A stretch of DNA of 64,000 nucleotides from Isochrysis galbana (GCA_018136815.1 CM030933.1:3273144-3337143); one strand, 5' to 3'; shown: positions 38,020 to 48,200, counted from the first letter of the stretch. Numbers and translations are program-made. Notes: generated by a model from the letters alone, not told the origin.

Positions 38020-39161
38020 TTTTAAATTTTTAACAAATTTTTATGGGTCGCGGCGCGGCAAAGGAACGGGACTAGCGCGCACACAAGACAGGACTCCCTG
38101 CCGCGGCGAGCGCAAGCACCCTTCCCCCTTATGCCACCCAGCTCTTCACTAGCTTACTACCTGCGCTAGCCGGAGCACCCCTCCCTCCACACTCAAGCAG
38201 CCCCCCACGCCAGGATCCTGTTTTGGTCTCGCAGGCAAGGGGGCCTAATGGGAGGGTGAGGAGCAACTCCTCAAAGAGGAGCTTTGGGGAAGGAGATGTT
38301 TGAGTGGGGGCGCTATACCCTTGCGCTAGGCATGGGCAGCGACGCCGCCTCAAAACATGTCCTCCCTCTGGTCTTGAGTCGAAATTTTTGGTGTTTGAAT
38401 CCGAGGGCGAGGGGGTTTGTGCTTCTTGGGTTGGTTGTAGTGGGATGAGGGAGTGGGAGATGGAGTGAAGTGTTGAAAGAGGGCCCAAGGCAGGGCACTG
38501 AGTTGTAGGTACTTGTGGCCCACAAGCGTGGGGTGAAAACGAAAATTGTATCAACATGTGTCTTGAATTGAAATTTTTGGTGCTTTGAACAGAGGGCGGG
38601 GGGGTTCGTGCCGTTTGGGTTGGTTGTGGTGTGAAGGGGGAGTGGGAGAGGGAGTCTTGTGTTGAGAGAGGGCCCAAGGCAGGGCACTGAGTGATTGGTA
38701 CTAGTGGCCCACAAGAGTGGGGTGAAGACGAGAATTGTGTCAACAAGTTGGAAAACAGAGGCATGGGGTGCTCTCCGTATGGGGTTGATGGTTGTGAAGT
38801 GCCCTCCCATGTTGGGTGCACTGATGGTAGAGGTTTCCACCATGGGGAGGGCAGCTGAGCTGCCCTCCCACATGAGGTGCTCTTGGGGTGGGAGGGTTTC
38901 CCACTGTTGGAGGGGGTCTCCAAGACCCCCTGCATGATGCGCAGAGCCATGGTGGCAACCTGTTCGGTGCCAGTGCTCGCCACCCCGCGCGCTTGCGCGG
39001 GTGTGGTTTGGATGGGTTGGATGGGCTCTGAGAGGGCTTTCTGACGAGCCGCCTCGGGCGGCGTGGGGCGTCCCAGGTGGGGCGCGGTGGCGAGGGTCGC
39101 CTGGGGCTCGGGAGCGGTCGCGGCACGCTCCATAGTTCAAACTATAACAATAGTTTTTTTG
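38020..39161 (-). mobile_element. 1.14-kb non-autonomous retroelement with 19-bp target-site duplication
   Basis: A perfect 19-bp direct repeat, ATATATAAAGAACAACAAA, flanks this segment (38001-38019 and 39162-39180). On the minus strand the element opens with a hairpin (39156-39139), then ATGGAGCG at 39133. A frame of about 334 codons to 38129 follows; it begins MERAATAPEP and contains an internal duplication of about 180 bp (38395-38750). The element ends in ccataaaaatttgtt and an A-rich tail. There is no endonuclease or RT. The start resembles ORF1 of the LINE at 58.5 kb, so it was probably mobilised in trans. The frame may not be a functional protein. Confidence 0.82.
39139..39156 (-). promoter_or_regulatory. 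5'-terminal hairpin of the retroelement
   Basis: AAACTAT, a four-base loop, then ATAGTTT, five bases before ATGGAGCG. The same stem and loop precede ATGGAGCG at 48182-48199, and a different 8-bp stem sits in the same place at 58468-58485. Confidence 0.65.
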
Positions 39162-39203
39162 ATATATAAAGAACAACAAAACAACCTGAGTATGTACTAC
39201 AAA

Positions 39204-39912
39204 CTATTCAGCATCACTCTCACTCTCACTCTCCAGCAGGTCAGCCAGCTCTCCCGCGTTACAAGGACACTCCTCAGGGACATTCTCATCATACGAAGCA
39301 TCACTCTCCTCACCCGCTCCCTCCATAGCATTCGGCTCAGCCTCAGCCTGCAACAGGATCCATTTGGCGTCCTCTGTCGTTCCATACTCCTCCAGCTTGA
39401 GGACATGAGCTCCCGTCTCACCGTCGATCTCGTAGTGCACGAGTGCGTTGACGCGCTCCCTATTAATTGTGCGACGTGCATCCTTGTTCGCAACGACGAC
39501 GACGCCCACGCACCAGCCCACAACCGGCCATCGGTAAAGCACATGCCGGCCCTCGAGCGAGGCGTGCTCAGGTGTGCCAGGGACAAGCATACGGGCCGGC
39601 GGAGGGTCGGGCACTAAACGAAAGCCAGGGGGGGGCTCACATGGCGCGGGAGGTGCGCCCCCCTCATCTGGATCATCGTCATCGTCATCGTCCATCTCGT
39701 CGTGCTTGTCGTCGTACATGATGCCGGAGCCGTCGATGTCGTCATCGGCGACGTTGAAGAGATCGTCGGGGTCCTCGGGCTCCTTGTCCGGTGGATAGGA
39801 CTCGACTTCGTGGTAACCCATGTCGTCGTCCTCCCACGTGAACTTCTCACCGGTGGGCACACCCTCGAGTTGGATGAGGTCGTCGCCTGTGCCGTCGGCA
39901 GTCAGGAGACCG
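39204..39912 (-). CDS. Acidic protein C-terminal part with Tudor-like segment
   Basis: The minus-strand frame is open from 39912, where a GC-rich repeat interrupts it, to TAG at 39204-39206. Order: Gly/Asp-rich start, a run of Asp (about 39665-39690), a Pro-rich linker, then a folded-looking segment (RHVLYRWPVVGWCVGVVVV, followed by NALVHYEIDGE and HVLKLEEYG), and an acidic tail ESESESDAE. The folded part resembles a small Tudor/SH3-like module that I associate, from memory only, with transposase-like proteins of marine protists; treat this as a lead. Both ends are bounded by insertions, so this is most likely the 3' end of a broken gene or older transposon. Confidence 0.5.
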
Positions 39913-39914
39913 CC

Positions 39915-40411
39915 CCACGCTGGGGGAAAACCCCTTTCGGGTAAAACAACGCAGGGGGGGGGGGGGGCACTCGTGAGATAGGAGCCCAGAAGCGCTAATC
40001 TCCCTCGCTAGAGCGAGAAAGCGAGTGGCCGCGGCGAGCCGCGGCCCTTCTCTCCTGGCTCTGGCGCCCCCGTCTTCTCTTACCCAAACGGGGCGAGAAG
40101 ACACGTATCTGCCGGAGGGGAGAGCTGCCGCTCCCCCCTCCCCTCCCTCTTCCCGCCTTTTCCTCCTCTCTTCCCTGCGGCGGGGGCCCATGGCGCGCGC
40201 CTGCGGCCCCTCTTCAGGTCCCCAGGTGGCGAGCAGGGGCCTAGGAGCACAGCTCAGGGGGCAGGTGAGGCTGGGGCAAGGCCCTGGCCCCTCCTGCCTC
40301 TCCCTCGCTGGCGCTCCGAGCCCCTGCGGGTCGACTGGAGCTGGCTGGGGGGTCCTGAACAGGGGGGCCCAGGGGGAGGAGGGGCTGGTCAGAGGGATGG
40401 GCTGGCCACGG
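39915..40411. repeat. GC-rich ~500-bp dispersed repeat, copy 1
   Basis: It is collinear with 47332-47831 at roughly 85-90 percent identity by eye, starting at ccacgctggggg in both and ending at the ggtcagagggatggg/ggccacg block. Flanks differ on both sides. Near its left end a short hairpin (accccttt cgggt) sits beside a G-run. A more diverged third copy lies at 45160-45480, inside an insertion with target-site duplications, so the repeat is probably part of a retroelement. It interrupts the reading frame at 39204-39912. Confidence 0.75.
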
Positions 40412-40872
40412 CGCGCGGGCGGCGGCGGCGATTGGCGTGGCTGCTAGGGCGGCACCTTTCGATATGGTGCCTGGTGGGGCATTCTGTCCAAGTGGATAGC
40501 CGAGAAAGCGCGGTTAGCGCGCCCGGTCGCGTGTGAAAGTTGGGCACTCCGGCCCATTCGGCCGGGTGACGTAAGCGTAGTTGACGGCGCCACACACGGC
40601 CGACCACAGCGCGATGCGCGCGGGCGGCGGCGGCGATTGGCGTGGCTGCTAGGGCGGCACCTTTAGGTATGGTGCCTGGTGGGGCATTCTATCCCAGTGG
40701 GAGACCGAGAAAGCGCCGGCAGCGCGCCCGCTCGCGTGTGAAAGTTGGGCACTCCGGCCCGTACGGCCGGAGACGTAAGCGTAGTTGACGGCGCCACACA
40801 CGGCCGACTACGGCGCGATGCGCGCGGGCGCGCGGGCGGCGGCGGCGATTGGCGTGGGTGGCAGGATGGCAT
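40411..40872. repeat. Tandem repeat, ~205-213 bp, 2.2 copies
   Basis: The block starting gcgcgggcggcggcggcga begins at about 40411, 40616 and 40829; the third copy is partial. Shared internal blocks include ggtgcctggtggggcattct, gtgaaagttgggcactccgg and gtagttgacggcgccacac. No coding function was recognised. Confidence 0.85.
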
Positions 40873-42838
40873 TGTTTCAATTAGTTGTTGGCGATGCATC
40901 CACACTAGTCACATCGACCAAAACACGCGAGGAGCGCGCCCGGTAGTGGTGGGAAGTTGGATCTCGGTACGTTAACGTTGACGCGGTTTCTGCGCCAAGG
41001 CCGATTTTCGACAAGGTGCGCGAGGGTAGAGAGGGCAATTGGCTCGGCCACTAGGGCAGTATATCTTGATTTGACTTTATGCTCTGTAACTAGTTGAAGT
41101 GGATGAACAAAGAAGTCCATGCTGCCCGCCCGGTCGCGGTGCCAAGTTAGCCGCTATAGCCCTCGGTGACTAGTGGTTCACGTGAGCGTCGCTTGAGTTT
41201 TGTGATACTTTCTTGCACATTAAAGTCCAATAGTACGAGTATAGCTCATGGTCCAGTGTGCATAGAAGCGGGCCTTTTGGACCCAGTAAGTTGGCGTCAC
41301 AAATTTCCTCGTCATTCGATGTTTGTGCCTCGCATGAAGGGCCTCACTGAAAAAATACCGGGAGGGGGGCCCGACTGTATTTCGCGCTCCGCCTTCGAAG
41401 GCCCGAAATTCGGTAATTTTCGAAATTTTCGCCGGATAACCCCCAATTTTTTTCGCTGATGCATCTCACCGGAACCCTTAGGGAGCTTGTTTAGCCCTTC
41501 AATCTCCCATTGTAGCTCGTGCCATCCGCAATTCCATAGTGAGTGAGCGACCGGGCTATCTGAGAGGGGGCGCGCGCATTGGCGCATGTCAATTGCCGGA
41601 AGGAAGGGCTGGACAGCTGGGGCGGGTGTCGGGTGTGTGTGTGCTGGAAGCGACATTCTGCCCTTTGGGGACGGCAGAGGACGGGGTTCCAGCCCCGCAA
41701 CCCCAAAAGTGGCCTTTCGTGGGCACTAGCATCCTTCATTGTGGCTCCAACGCGCCAAAATCTACTAAAAAAAAACTCCCTGGCCACCGCGAAAAAAATA
41801 CCGCATTGTCTTCGCTCGTACTCGCCACCATGAAACAATTGGCTTCTGAAACTTTGCAGAAGCTCTTATGATAGCATGAGACACCTCTCCATGCATTCAC
41901 ATCGACTTTTGGGTGCAATTGTGAAAAGTCGATTTTTCCCGTCCCCACCTCTAGCATGGGGGGCAGTAGGAGGCGCGCCTGGCAGCCTACGCGCATGACT
42001 GTGGCTGGCCGAGGCACGCTACGCCGCGGACGCGTCGATTAGCGGCCCGACGTTCGCCCGTGCTCGCGTCGGACGTCGGCCCTCCGCGATAGTGATTTCT
42101 GGCCAATTTGCGCGTTTTCTTGTTACGCATCGCTGTGGGGGCTACTAGCCCGGGCTACCGTGGGGGGTCTAGGGCCCAAAGGGCACCGGATATGTGCTAG
42201 TTACACCTATCCGGTCACCATATCCAAAAATCTTGTAATGAATTCTCAATCTTGACTTGGTCAATTTTCACCCTTAGAAGTTAAAGTAGCTGTTTGACCG
42301 CCCTATAACTTTCGGAAAGCGCTGGAGATAGTGATCCACCCGAAGGTAACGAGGGAGCCGAAATGCGAGAGAAACGAGAGAACAAACCGGGGAAAGAGCG
42401 AGCGCTGGGACCTGAAGTGGCGCCCTTGACCTGAAGGGGATATGAAACCCCAACTAGTGGCGCTCACACCGTCGGCTGTCCAACCTTGTCACCTTGTGAT
42501 GGTCGGGTGGGCAGATTCTATGCAAGATGACGGTGACGAGGGCTGCGGCATACCGTCGATAGCCGCCTGCAGCCCTCGCGCCGCACTTGCGACCTAGTAA
42601 AGGAGAGCCCGTAAGTTTAAATAATAATAATGACGCCGATCCAGGGCGTTAGGGCTCCGTAGTGTCGCTTGACCACCGCGATGCGTGCGATGCCCGGTCA
42701 CGAAGGAGTCTCTTCTTCATTTACCTGTAGAACACTTGGTCACAACACATCAACGCATCAATCATCGATCACAGACGAGCTGCTCTATTTGCCTTACACA
42801 GGGGTTAGGGAAGCTGGAACAGAGGAAGTTGCTTACTC
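40873..42838. other. Gene-free spacer
   Basis: I see no supported gene, RNA gene or repeat family in this 2-kb stretch. Reading frames are short, overlap on both strands, and lack domain or codon signals. A short (aat)n run lies near 42620. Confidence 0.5.
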
Positions 42839-43732
42839 TCAAACCTTGCAGCCATCCGCAGCCCCTTCTTGGGAGGACGAGGGCAAGGGAGAATCATCAT
42901 CCGAGGGATTCTGGCCGCCTTTCTTGGCCGGCTCCTGAGCCATCGCGCCTTCCGTTAAGGAAGGTTCCCCTTGCGCGACGGTGACAGGGCGAGCGATGAC
43001 GACGGGCACACCAGCAGCATCGGAGGTGCCGGGCTCGGCGGCTCCTTGCTGAGCGGCTTGAGCGGCTTGAGCAGCTGCTGCGGCGTCATGCTGCCTCTTC
43101 TTATAACACCCAAGACCCGTCAAACAACATCCAACGACGGCGCAAACGATCCCGATGATGAGGCCAACGGGAATGACAATGATTTGGTCGGAATTGCTTG
43201 ATGAATAGGAGGAGGAAGAGGTCATAGGACGTGGCGGTGGCGAGGGCGGAGGGTCGGTATATCTGTATGATAAGGTGTAGCCGAGGCGCACGCCGCATCC
43301 GTCAGTATCAAAAATGTCGCCATTGCGGCACACAACTTTTATGCACGATGCTTTGCCAGCCCAATCAGGAACTGCCACCGACATTGAAGGTGTATTGCTT
43401 GAGCATTTGCTGCACATTCGAAAGGACCATCCTGTGCCGTATGAAGTGGACCCACATTCCGATCCTGCAGCGGCATAGATGTCGGGCTCGTCAGAATGTT
43501 CACCACTGAGGAAATACCAGTGAGTGTCGACGGTTGGCGAGGTGATTGCCAGCCGTCTTGAGACACGATTGTTGGTCCAATATCTGATGCCAAAGCGTAT
43601 CGTCCCACTCGTTTGAACTCTCGTTTCTGGGACGGTGAAACTATTTGATACGTGAGTCGCGCCAACTCTCGAGCAGAAAGCAATGGCGAAGATGAACAGA
43701 TCGCGCTTGGGCAGATCATGAGCATGCGTCAT
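42839..43732 (-). CDS. Small type I membrane protein
   Basis: The frame runs to a stop at 42839 and encodes 297 residues if the Met at 43732 is used. That Met gives a plausible signal peptide (LFIFAIAFCSRVGATHV); an upstream Met at 43798 would bury it. The roughly 165-residue ectodomain has a few paired Cys and aromatic strands (THWYFLSGE, SYGTGWSFRMC, CGVRLGYTLSYRY), suggesting a small beta-sandwich. Then come a PPPSPPPRP stalk, one transmembrane helix (IIVIPVGLIIGIVCAVVGCC), and an Ala/Gln-rich cytoplasmic tail. No family was recognised. Unlike other genes here it lacks an upstream CT tract, and its lower GC content is unlike its neighbours. Confidence 0.6.
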   Translation of the reverse strand: MTHAHDLPKRDLFIFAIAFCSRVGATHVSNSFTVPETRVQTSGTIRFGIRYWTNNRVSRRLAITSPTVDTHWYFLSGEHSDEPDIYAAAGSECGSTSYGTGWSFRMCSKCSSNTPSMSVAVPDWAGKASCIKVVCRNGDIFDTDGCGVRLGYTLSYRYTDPPPSPPPRPMTSSSSYSSSNSDQIIVIPVGLIIGIVCAVVGCCLTGLGCYKKRQHDAAAAAQAAQAAQQGAAEPGTSDAAGVPVVIARPVTVAQGEPSLTEGAMAQEPAKKGGQNPSDDDSPLPSSSQEGAADGCKV

Positions 43733-44156
43733 GTGTGCGATTGATGACGTGTGAGTGAACCTGGGGGACCTAAAGGCGGGGAACGGAGCACGCTTCACTT
43801 AAGTTTGTGCTGCTTGTGCGAGCCACACGGCAGCGTAGTGCGTGCGCTGTTCCTTCGACGCGGTGCGCAGAATGCAGAGCGCTGGGCGCTGGGTGGGCAC
43901 CTGAGCGTCGCGCCAAAAGGTTGTGCCGAGCTCTCTCTTGCTTGATCGTCGACCGAGGAGGCTGAAGAGTTCGATGTACAGCGACGAGTTGCTGCAGTGA
44001 CGAATGGACCTGCAGGGGTCGCCGCGCTTGGCAGTACAGCAGCAGTGGCGGGGCTTGTGCGACTTGAAGGCGGGGGGATAGAGCGCCGCGCGGGGTGGAC
44101 CTGGGACGAGCAGGGGCGGGACAGGAGCGGGACAAGAGGTGCGGGGGGGAGCGGGG
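43733..44156. other. Gene-free spacer
   Basis: Several overlapping frames on both strands, none with domain or codon support. Confidence 0.4.
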
Positions 44157-44452
44157 GAGGAGAAGGGCTGCGCGCTTCCAAATAACAAATCTGGAGATTC
44201 TGGGCTACACACTATCAAAGGACGTCGTCCTTTACTTTCTACTCACTACCACTTACTGAGAATCTGCAAGATTCCCAGATTCCCTCCATCAAGTCAAACC
44301 CTTCGGACTTTGACCTCGATCGATCGTCTCCACTCCCACAGAGACGATCATCGAGGTCAAAGTCCGAAGGGTTTGACTTGATGGAGGGAATCTGGGAATC
44401 TGCAGCCCAGAATCTTCAGATTCGTTTTTTTTTGGAAGCGCGCAGCCCTTCC
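44157..44452. repeat. Foldback (long inverted-repeat) element
   Basis: Left and right arms are inverted copies. The outer ends read gaagggctgcgcgcttcc and its complement ggaagcgcgcagcccttc; then agattctgggct/agcccagaatct; then a long inner arm (from attcccagattccctccatc to ctttgacctcgat) that pairs perfectly with 44352-44402. A roughly 20-nt loop remains near 44330. The left arm has about 60 bp extra. A transcript would fold into a long hairpin. It has no coding capacity and resembles a foldback transposon or MITE. The 44453-44723 stretch after it holds nothing recognisable. Confidence 0.8.
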
Positions 44453-44723
44453 GCTCCCTCGAGTGCATCTTGGACTTCATCTCAGTTCACCTCTCGATGT
44501 ATTCGCTACTAGTAAAGTAAACAGCCGAGCTGTGAAATGTGATATACTGTAAACAATTATGTAAAAAATAGCATTATGTGTTATTATTAGTATTATCTGT
44601 CCCCGGATCTGCATTATTGGTATCTGTAGAACATGGCCTCAGGTCGTTTGCCTTCATTTGGTACCCCTCGTTTCCAAATACGCGATGCGTCGGTACAAAA
44701 AAAAGAAAAGGCACCCCTCAACC

Positions 44724-46090
44724 ATGTCTATAAATGGAATGGCGGCTGATGATGTAGTACGCAAGCGATTGCAATGGATCATATATATAATAATAATCTA
44801 TCTGAGCATTAGTACCACTACTCTCACTAGCCCGGTACTAACACGACAGCCCTCAGCGCACCTGCCCGTACACCTTGGCGCGTGCTGTTGTCACAGATAC
44901 ATACTCCTATGCACCCTTCCACATCTCCCCCCTCGCAGGCCCCCGGCTCCCATTCTAACTCCCCACAAGTTAAAATGAGGGAAAACCCATTGAGGCGGTC
45001 CGGTCGACGCCGGCCGACTCTCCGGGAAAAAGCACCGGGGGGGGGGGGAGGAACCTCTCGTCAAAAAAGGAGAACGGCCCTTACAGCTCGCGCCGCGAGC
45101 GGTCCTCGAAGAAATAAATGTCTGCGCCCCCCGATACCTGCCACAGGGACGTCTTGAGCCACTCCCTTCTTCTCGCCTCTCCTGTCGCCAGCCGCCCCCC
45201 TTCGCCCGTTTGCTAACGCAAACGGGGCTCGTTTCTCACCACACTCCATCGGGGGGGGTGCAAATCCCCCCTCTCCCTCGTTCCATTCTCTTCCGCCCCG
45301 GTCCCTGCGGCGCGTCGCCATGCGGCGCGCCATGGCCTGCTCTCAGAGGTCCTTCAGGGGCGCCCAGAGGGCCAGCAAGGGCAGCTCAGGGGGCAGTGGA
45401 GGCTGGGGCTCAGCCCCTGGCCCCTCCTGCCTCTCCCTCGCTCGCCTCGCTGGCCTTGGGTGCCGCCCTGAGGCCCCTGTCTGCCTGGCGACCAGGGATG
45501 GGGGGGGGAGTCAGTACGAGAGCAGGCCCATGCGGGCCTGGGAGTGCGGCTCGCGGCCCGCGCCCACTAGGGGTCTGGGCTGTATTGATGAGTGCCCTGC
45601 CCCTGCCAGAGGGCAGGGGCTGGGGTTGAATGTACGGGCCCACCCCGGGGGGTGTCCGCAATGGAGAGAGGGGGGCGCGAGGCCCCCATTGACCCCCACT
45701 TATAAAAGTAGGTTCGATTGCAATGGATCATAAGAAAGATGGACGATAACTTTAAAAAATTCATCTTACCTCTCTTTCCGCCATACCAGCAACATCAAAT
45801 ACAAAAAAGCTCGGTCCCAGGACACCGGGTCGAGCTCACCATGAGTGCGCTCCTGCCGAGCGAGTCCACCGCGGCAAGGGCAATCAAAAGTCGTTTCGAC
45901 GGCATATTTACCCGTATGTCCATTTTTTCCCCAGTCCAACGTGGGCTAGGACAGGCCTCCGTCGCTCACCGCCGCGGCCGACCGATCCGAGGCCCTTTCC
46001 GGCTGCCATCCTGTGCGGCGGCGGAGCGCGGCGACGTCGCGCGGGCGGGTGGATCGGGCCGATGGCGTGGTGAACATTTTTTGTCCCTCT
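44724..46090 (+). pseudogene. Reading frame split by an insertion
   Basis: A frame starting at ATG 44724 (MSINGMAADDVV) reaches the 18-bp sequence CGATTGCAATGGATCATA (44766-44783). After 931 bp of inserted DNA the same 18 bp recurs (45715-45732) in the same codon phase, and the frame continues (RKMDDNFKKFILPLF...) to about 45930 before entering GC-rich sequence. The protein has no recognised family. It may once have continued into the frame at 46114, but that cannot be shown. It is broken by the insertion and probably non-functional. Confidence 0.6.
44784..45714 (-). mobile_element. 931-bp insertion with 18-bp target-site duplication
   Basis: It is flanked by CGATTGCAATGGATCATA at 44766-44783 and 45715-45732. 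Read on the minus strand it begins with a weak hairpin (CTACTT/AAGTGG) followed by ggggtcaATGG, like the gggtcATGG after the hairpin of the 58-kb LINE. It then carries a diverged copy of the GC-rich repeat (45480-45160). It ends with the ~120-bp repeat (44907-44790, also at 27197-27317) and an ATT-rich end. The structure fits a non-autonomous retroelement. Confidence 0.75.
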
Positions 46091-46113
46091 GACACGAACA
46101 AGGGGCGCCGGGC

Positions 46114-46769
46114 ATGAACGTTCAAGATTCAGCGTATACATTGCCCACCGATTGCGACACTGAATGCGTGTTATTGCGCCGAGATGGCAATGGATGGAAA
46201 TTCAAAGGCTCTGGGGTCAACGTTGCATACAATCAAATCGACGAAATTAAGAAACAGCTTAAAACTTTGAAAGTTAGAAATTTCACCCATGTATACGTGT
46301 TTGGTGACTCCTTGCTGCTAAGCACGAGGGAACAGAGTTTATCCAAATTCAATGGAGACATCCTAAGTGGATTTATAGATAAAAAGACCCCGCCCCCCCC
46401 CTCCACCTCCGTCGCGAGGGTGTCGCAGTCCACTCCTGTCCTTCCTCCCTCCAAGATACGTGAGAAATTTCAGAACAATATGAGCACATACGACAGGGAG
46501 AAGAAGAGAATGCCCGGGTCAAAACGCGAACAGATCTCGGGCTACCGCCCGACTTGGCAAGGTTGAAGGCGATGACCGCGACATTGGCAAACGGCTGGTA
46601 TACGTTCTCGGATCAGACTCGCGTGCATTGTATGGAAGCACAGCGGCTTGTTGATGCACTGAAGCCTTTCGTGGCATTGATCAACAACAACTACGACATA
46701 ATAGAAATGGGCCCCCCTCCCGAGCACGTTAAGAATGGGCTCGCATTGAATGAAGATGTTGCCACGTAG
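46114..46769 (+). pseudogene. Unrecognised frame with one frameshift
   Basis: The frame from ATG 46114 encodes Lys-rich, ordinary-looking protein (QIDEIKKQLKTLKVRNFTH, then HVYVFGDSLLL) with AT-richer codons than the host genes, followed by a Pro linker, to a stop at 46566. A second frame (46554-46769) picks up at once with equally protein-like sequence (NGWYTFSDQTRVHCMEAQ) to a stop at 46769. A one-base indel near 46545 would join them. No domain was recognised. Base composition suggests a foreign or mobile origin. The 46770-47027 stretch holds nothing else. Confidence 0.45.
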
Positions 46770-47027
46770 CTCACCCACTACTGGTGCTTTATCAGAAGGT
46801 CACAAGTAGGTACTGGACAGCGCTGTATCAGTCAATCGAATCGAAAATTTCGAGACCAAATCTGCAAACCTGGACTTGAGACCGGGGGGGGTCCGAATCT
46901 GTGTGTCTTGTGCGTCAGCGGCAACACGGGGAACTGTTCAATTGTAATTGTGAGTGCGTACCTTACACGAATATTCATGCCTACAGCCTTCAGATGGGCG
47001 GCAAGAATACAACAGCGGCTCAGCCAG

Positions 47028-47132
47028 ATTCTGGCCCTGCTGTTGTGCAGGGAACAAGTACCTGCCTGTTCCCTCCAGGGAACAGGGCCCTGCCTGTTTC
47101 CTGCTTCTGTGGCTGCTGAGGAGGCGATAATA
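47028..47132 (-). mobile_element. Small ORF1 fragment of the LINE family
   Basis: The block gcagggaacaagtacctgcc...gctgaggaggcg matches the 5' part of the minus-strand ORF1 at 62790-62870 (tgcagggaacagggcacggc...ctggtgaggaggcg). It has an internal duplication of the ctgttccctgc motif. It is a short truncated copy. The 47133-47331 stretch has no gene. Confidence 0.55.
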
Positions 47133-47331
47133 AAATAATTAATGTTATATCCTAGCCAACCCCACTAGCTAATTGGACACAACTTTTCCATCCCGGAATC
47201 CCGCCATGCCTGACGAGCCAGGTGTCCGAGTGCTACCGGGGGGAGGGGGCACTGCCCCCTCCCCTCGATATTTGTCCTCCCCCCAGTGCACGCACCGACG
47301 CCGCGCACCCCAGCACGTCCTCTCCTCGAGT

Positions 47332-47831
47332 CCACGCTGGGGGATAACCCCTTTCGGGTAAAAGCAACGCGGGGGGGGGGGGGGGGGCACTCATGAATAG
47401 GGGCCCAGGAGCGCTAATCTCTCCTCGCCGAAGTGAGTGGCCGCGGCAAGCCGCGGCCCTTCCCTCCTGGCCCTGGCGCCCCCGTCTTCTCTTACCCAAA
47501 CGGGGCGAGAAGACACGTTTCTGCCGGAGGGGAGAGCTGCCGCTCCCCCATCCCCTCCCTCTTCCCTTTTCCGCCTCCTCTCTTCCTTGCGGCGGGGGCC
47601 CATGGCGCGCGCCTGCGACCCCTCTTCAGGTCCCCAGGAGGCCGGCAGGGGCAGGGGCCTACGAGCGCAGCTCAGGGGGCAAGTGAGGCTGGGGCATGGC
47701 CCTGGCCCCTCCTGCCTCTCCCTCGCTGGCTCTCGAGCCCCTGCCAGTCGACTGGAGCTAGCTGGGGGGTCTTGATCAGGGGGGCCCAGGGGGAGGAGGA
47801 GCTGGTCAGAGGGATGGGCAGGCCACGACGG
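47332..47831. repeat. GC-rich ~500-bp dispersed repeat, copy 2
   Basis: Homologous to 39915-40411, with the same left boundary (ccacgctggggg) and the same right block. Here it lies directly 3' (in minus-strand sense) of an ORF1 5' fragment, which suggests that the repeat belongs to that element. It carries the same accccttt/cgggt hairpin and a 19-base G-run at its left end. Confidence 0.75.
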
Positions 47832-48200
47832 GCCAGGGCGGGCGAGTCAGGCGGGCCTGTGGGGAGAGGAATGGGTCAGCAGGGCTGTGTGCTCTTGGCA
47901 AGCCATCAGGCGTGCCAGTGCCAGGAGAGTGGGTGATTCCTCCCCCATGGCAGGGGAGGAGTGGAGAGGGAGGGGGGCTCGTGCCCCCCCATGGGCGAAC
48001 TAAGTATAAACTTAGTTGCTGCTGAGGAGGCGAGGGCGGTAGGGCCATGTTGACGTCGGTATCAGGTGGGGCAGAGGCCTGCGAGCGCGCTTCGGCTCCG
48101 GCGGCTTGGGGCGGCCCTTGTGGGGCGTCGTGGCGGCGGGGGGCTGGGAGGTGGGAGCGGTCGGCGCGCGCTCCATCGCTGAAACTATAACAATAGTTTT
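47832..48200 (-). mobile_element. 5' end of a decayed ORF1-type retroelement
   Basis: On the minus strand a hairpin (48199-48182, AAACTAT/ATAGTTT) precedes ATGGAGCG at 48177, as at 39133 and 58490. About 110 bp later the sequence cacctgataccgacgtcaac-ATGG matches the ORF1 start region of the 61-63 kb copy (PDTDVDMAPPPSPP against PDTDVNMALPPSPP). It is in a different frame from the first ATG, so an indel has broken the ORF. It continues to the left into the GC-rich repeat. It inserted close to the Cys-rich gene. Confidence 0.72.
48182..48199 (-). promoter_or_regulatory. 5'-terminal hairpin of the retroelement
   Basis: AAACTAT, a four-base loop, ATAGTTT; identical in stem and loop to 39139-39156 although the sequences outside the hairpin differ. 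Element homology starts at the hairpin, so it marks the element terminus. Confidence 0.65.

Noticed and set aside
41130-42650. Several 100-residue frames on both strands
   Set aside because: They overlap each other, show no codon bias or domains and have no likely splice partners.
42839-43798. Start of the membrane protein at 43798
   Set aside because: That start adds 22 residues before an otherwise good signal peptide; Met at 43732 fits better.
45700-45735. tRNA T-arm-like ggttcgattgc
   Set aside because: No cloverleaf partners nearby; it spans the edge of a target-site duplication.
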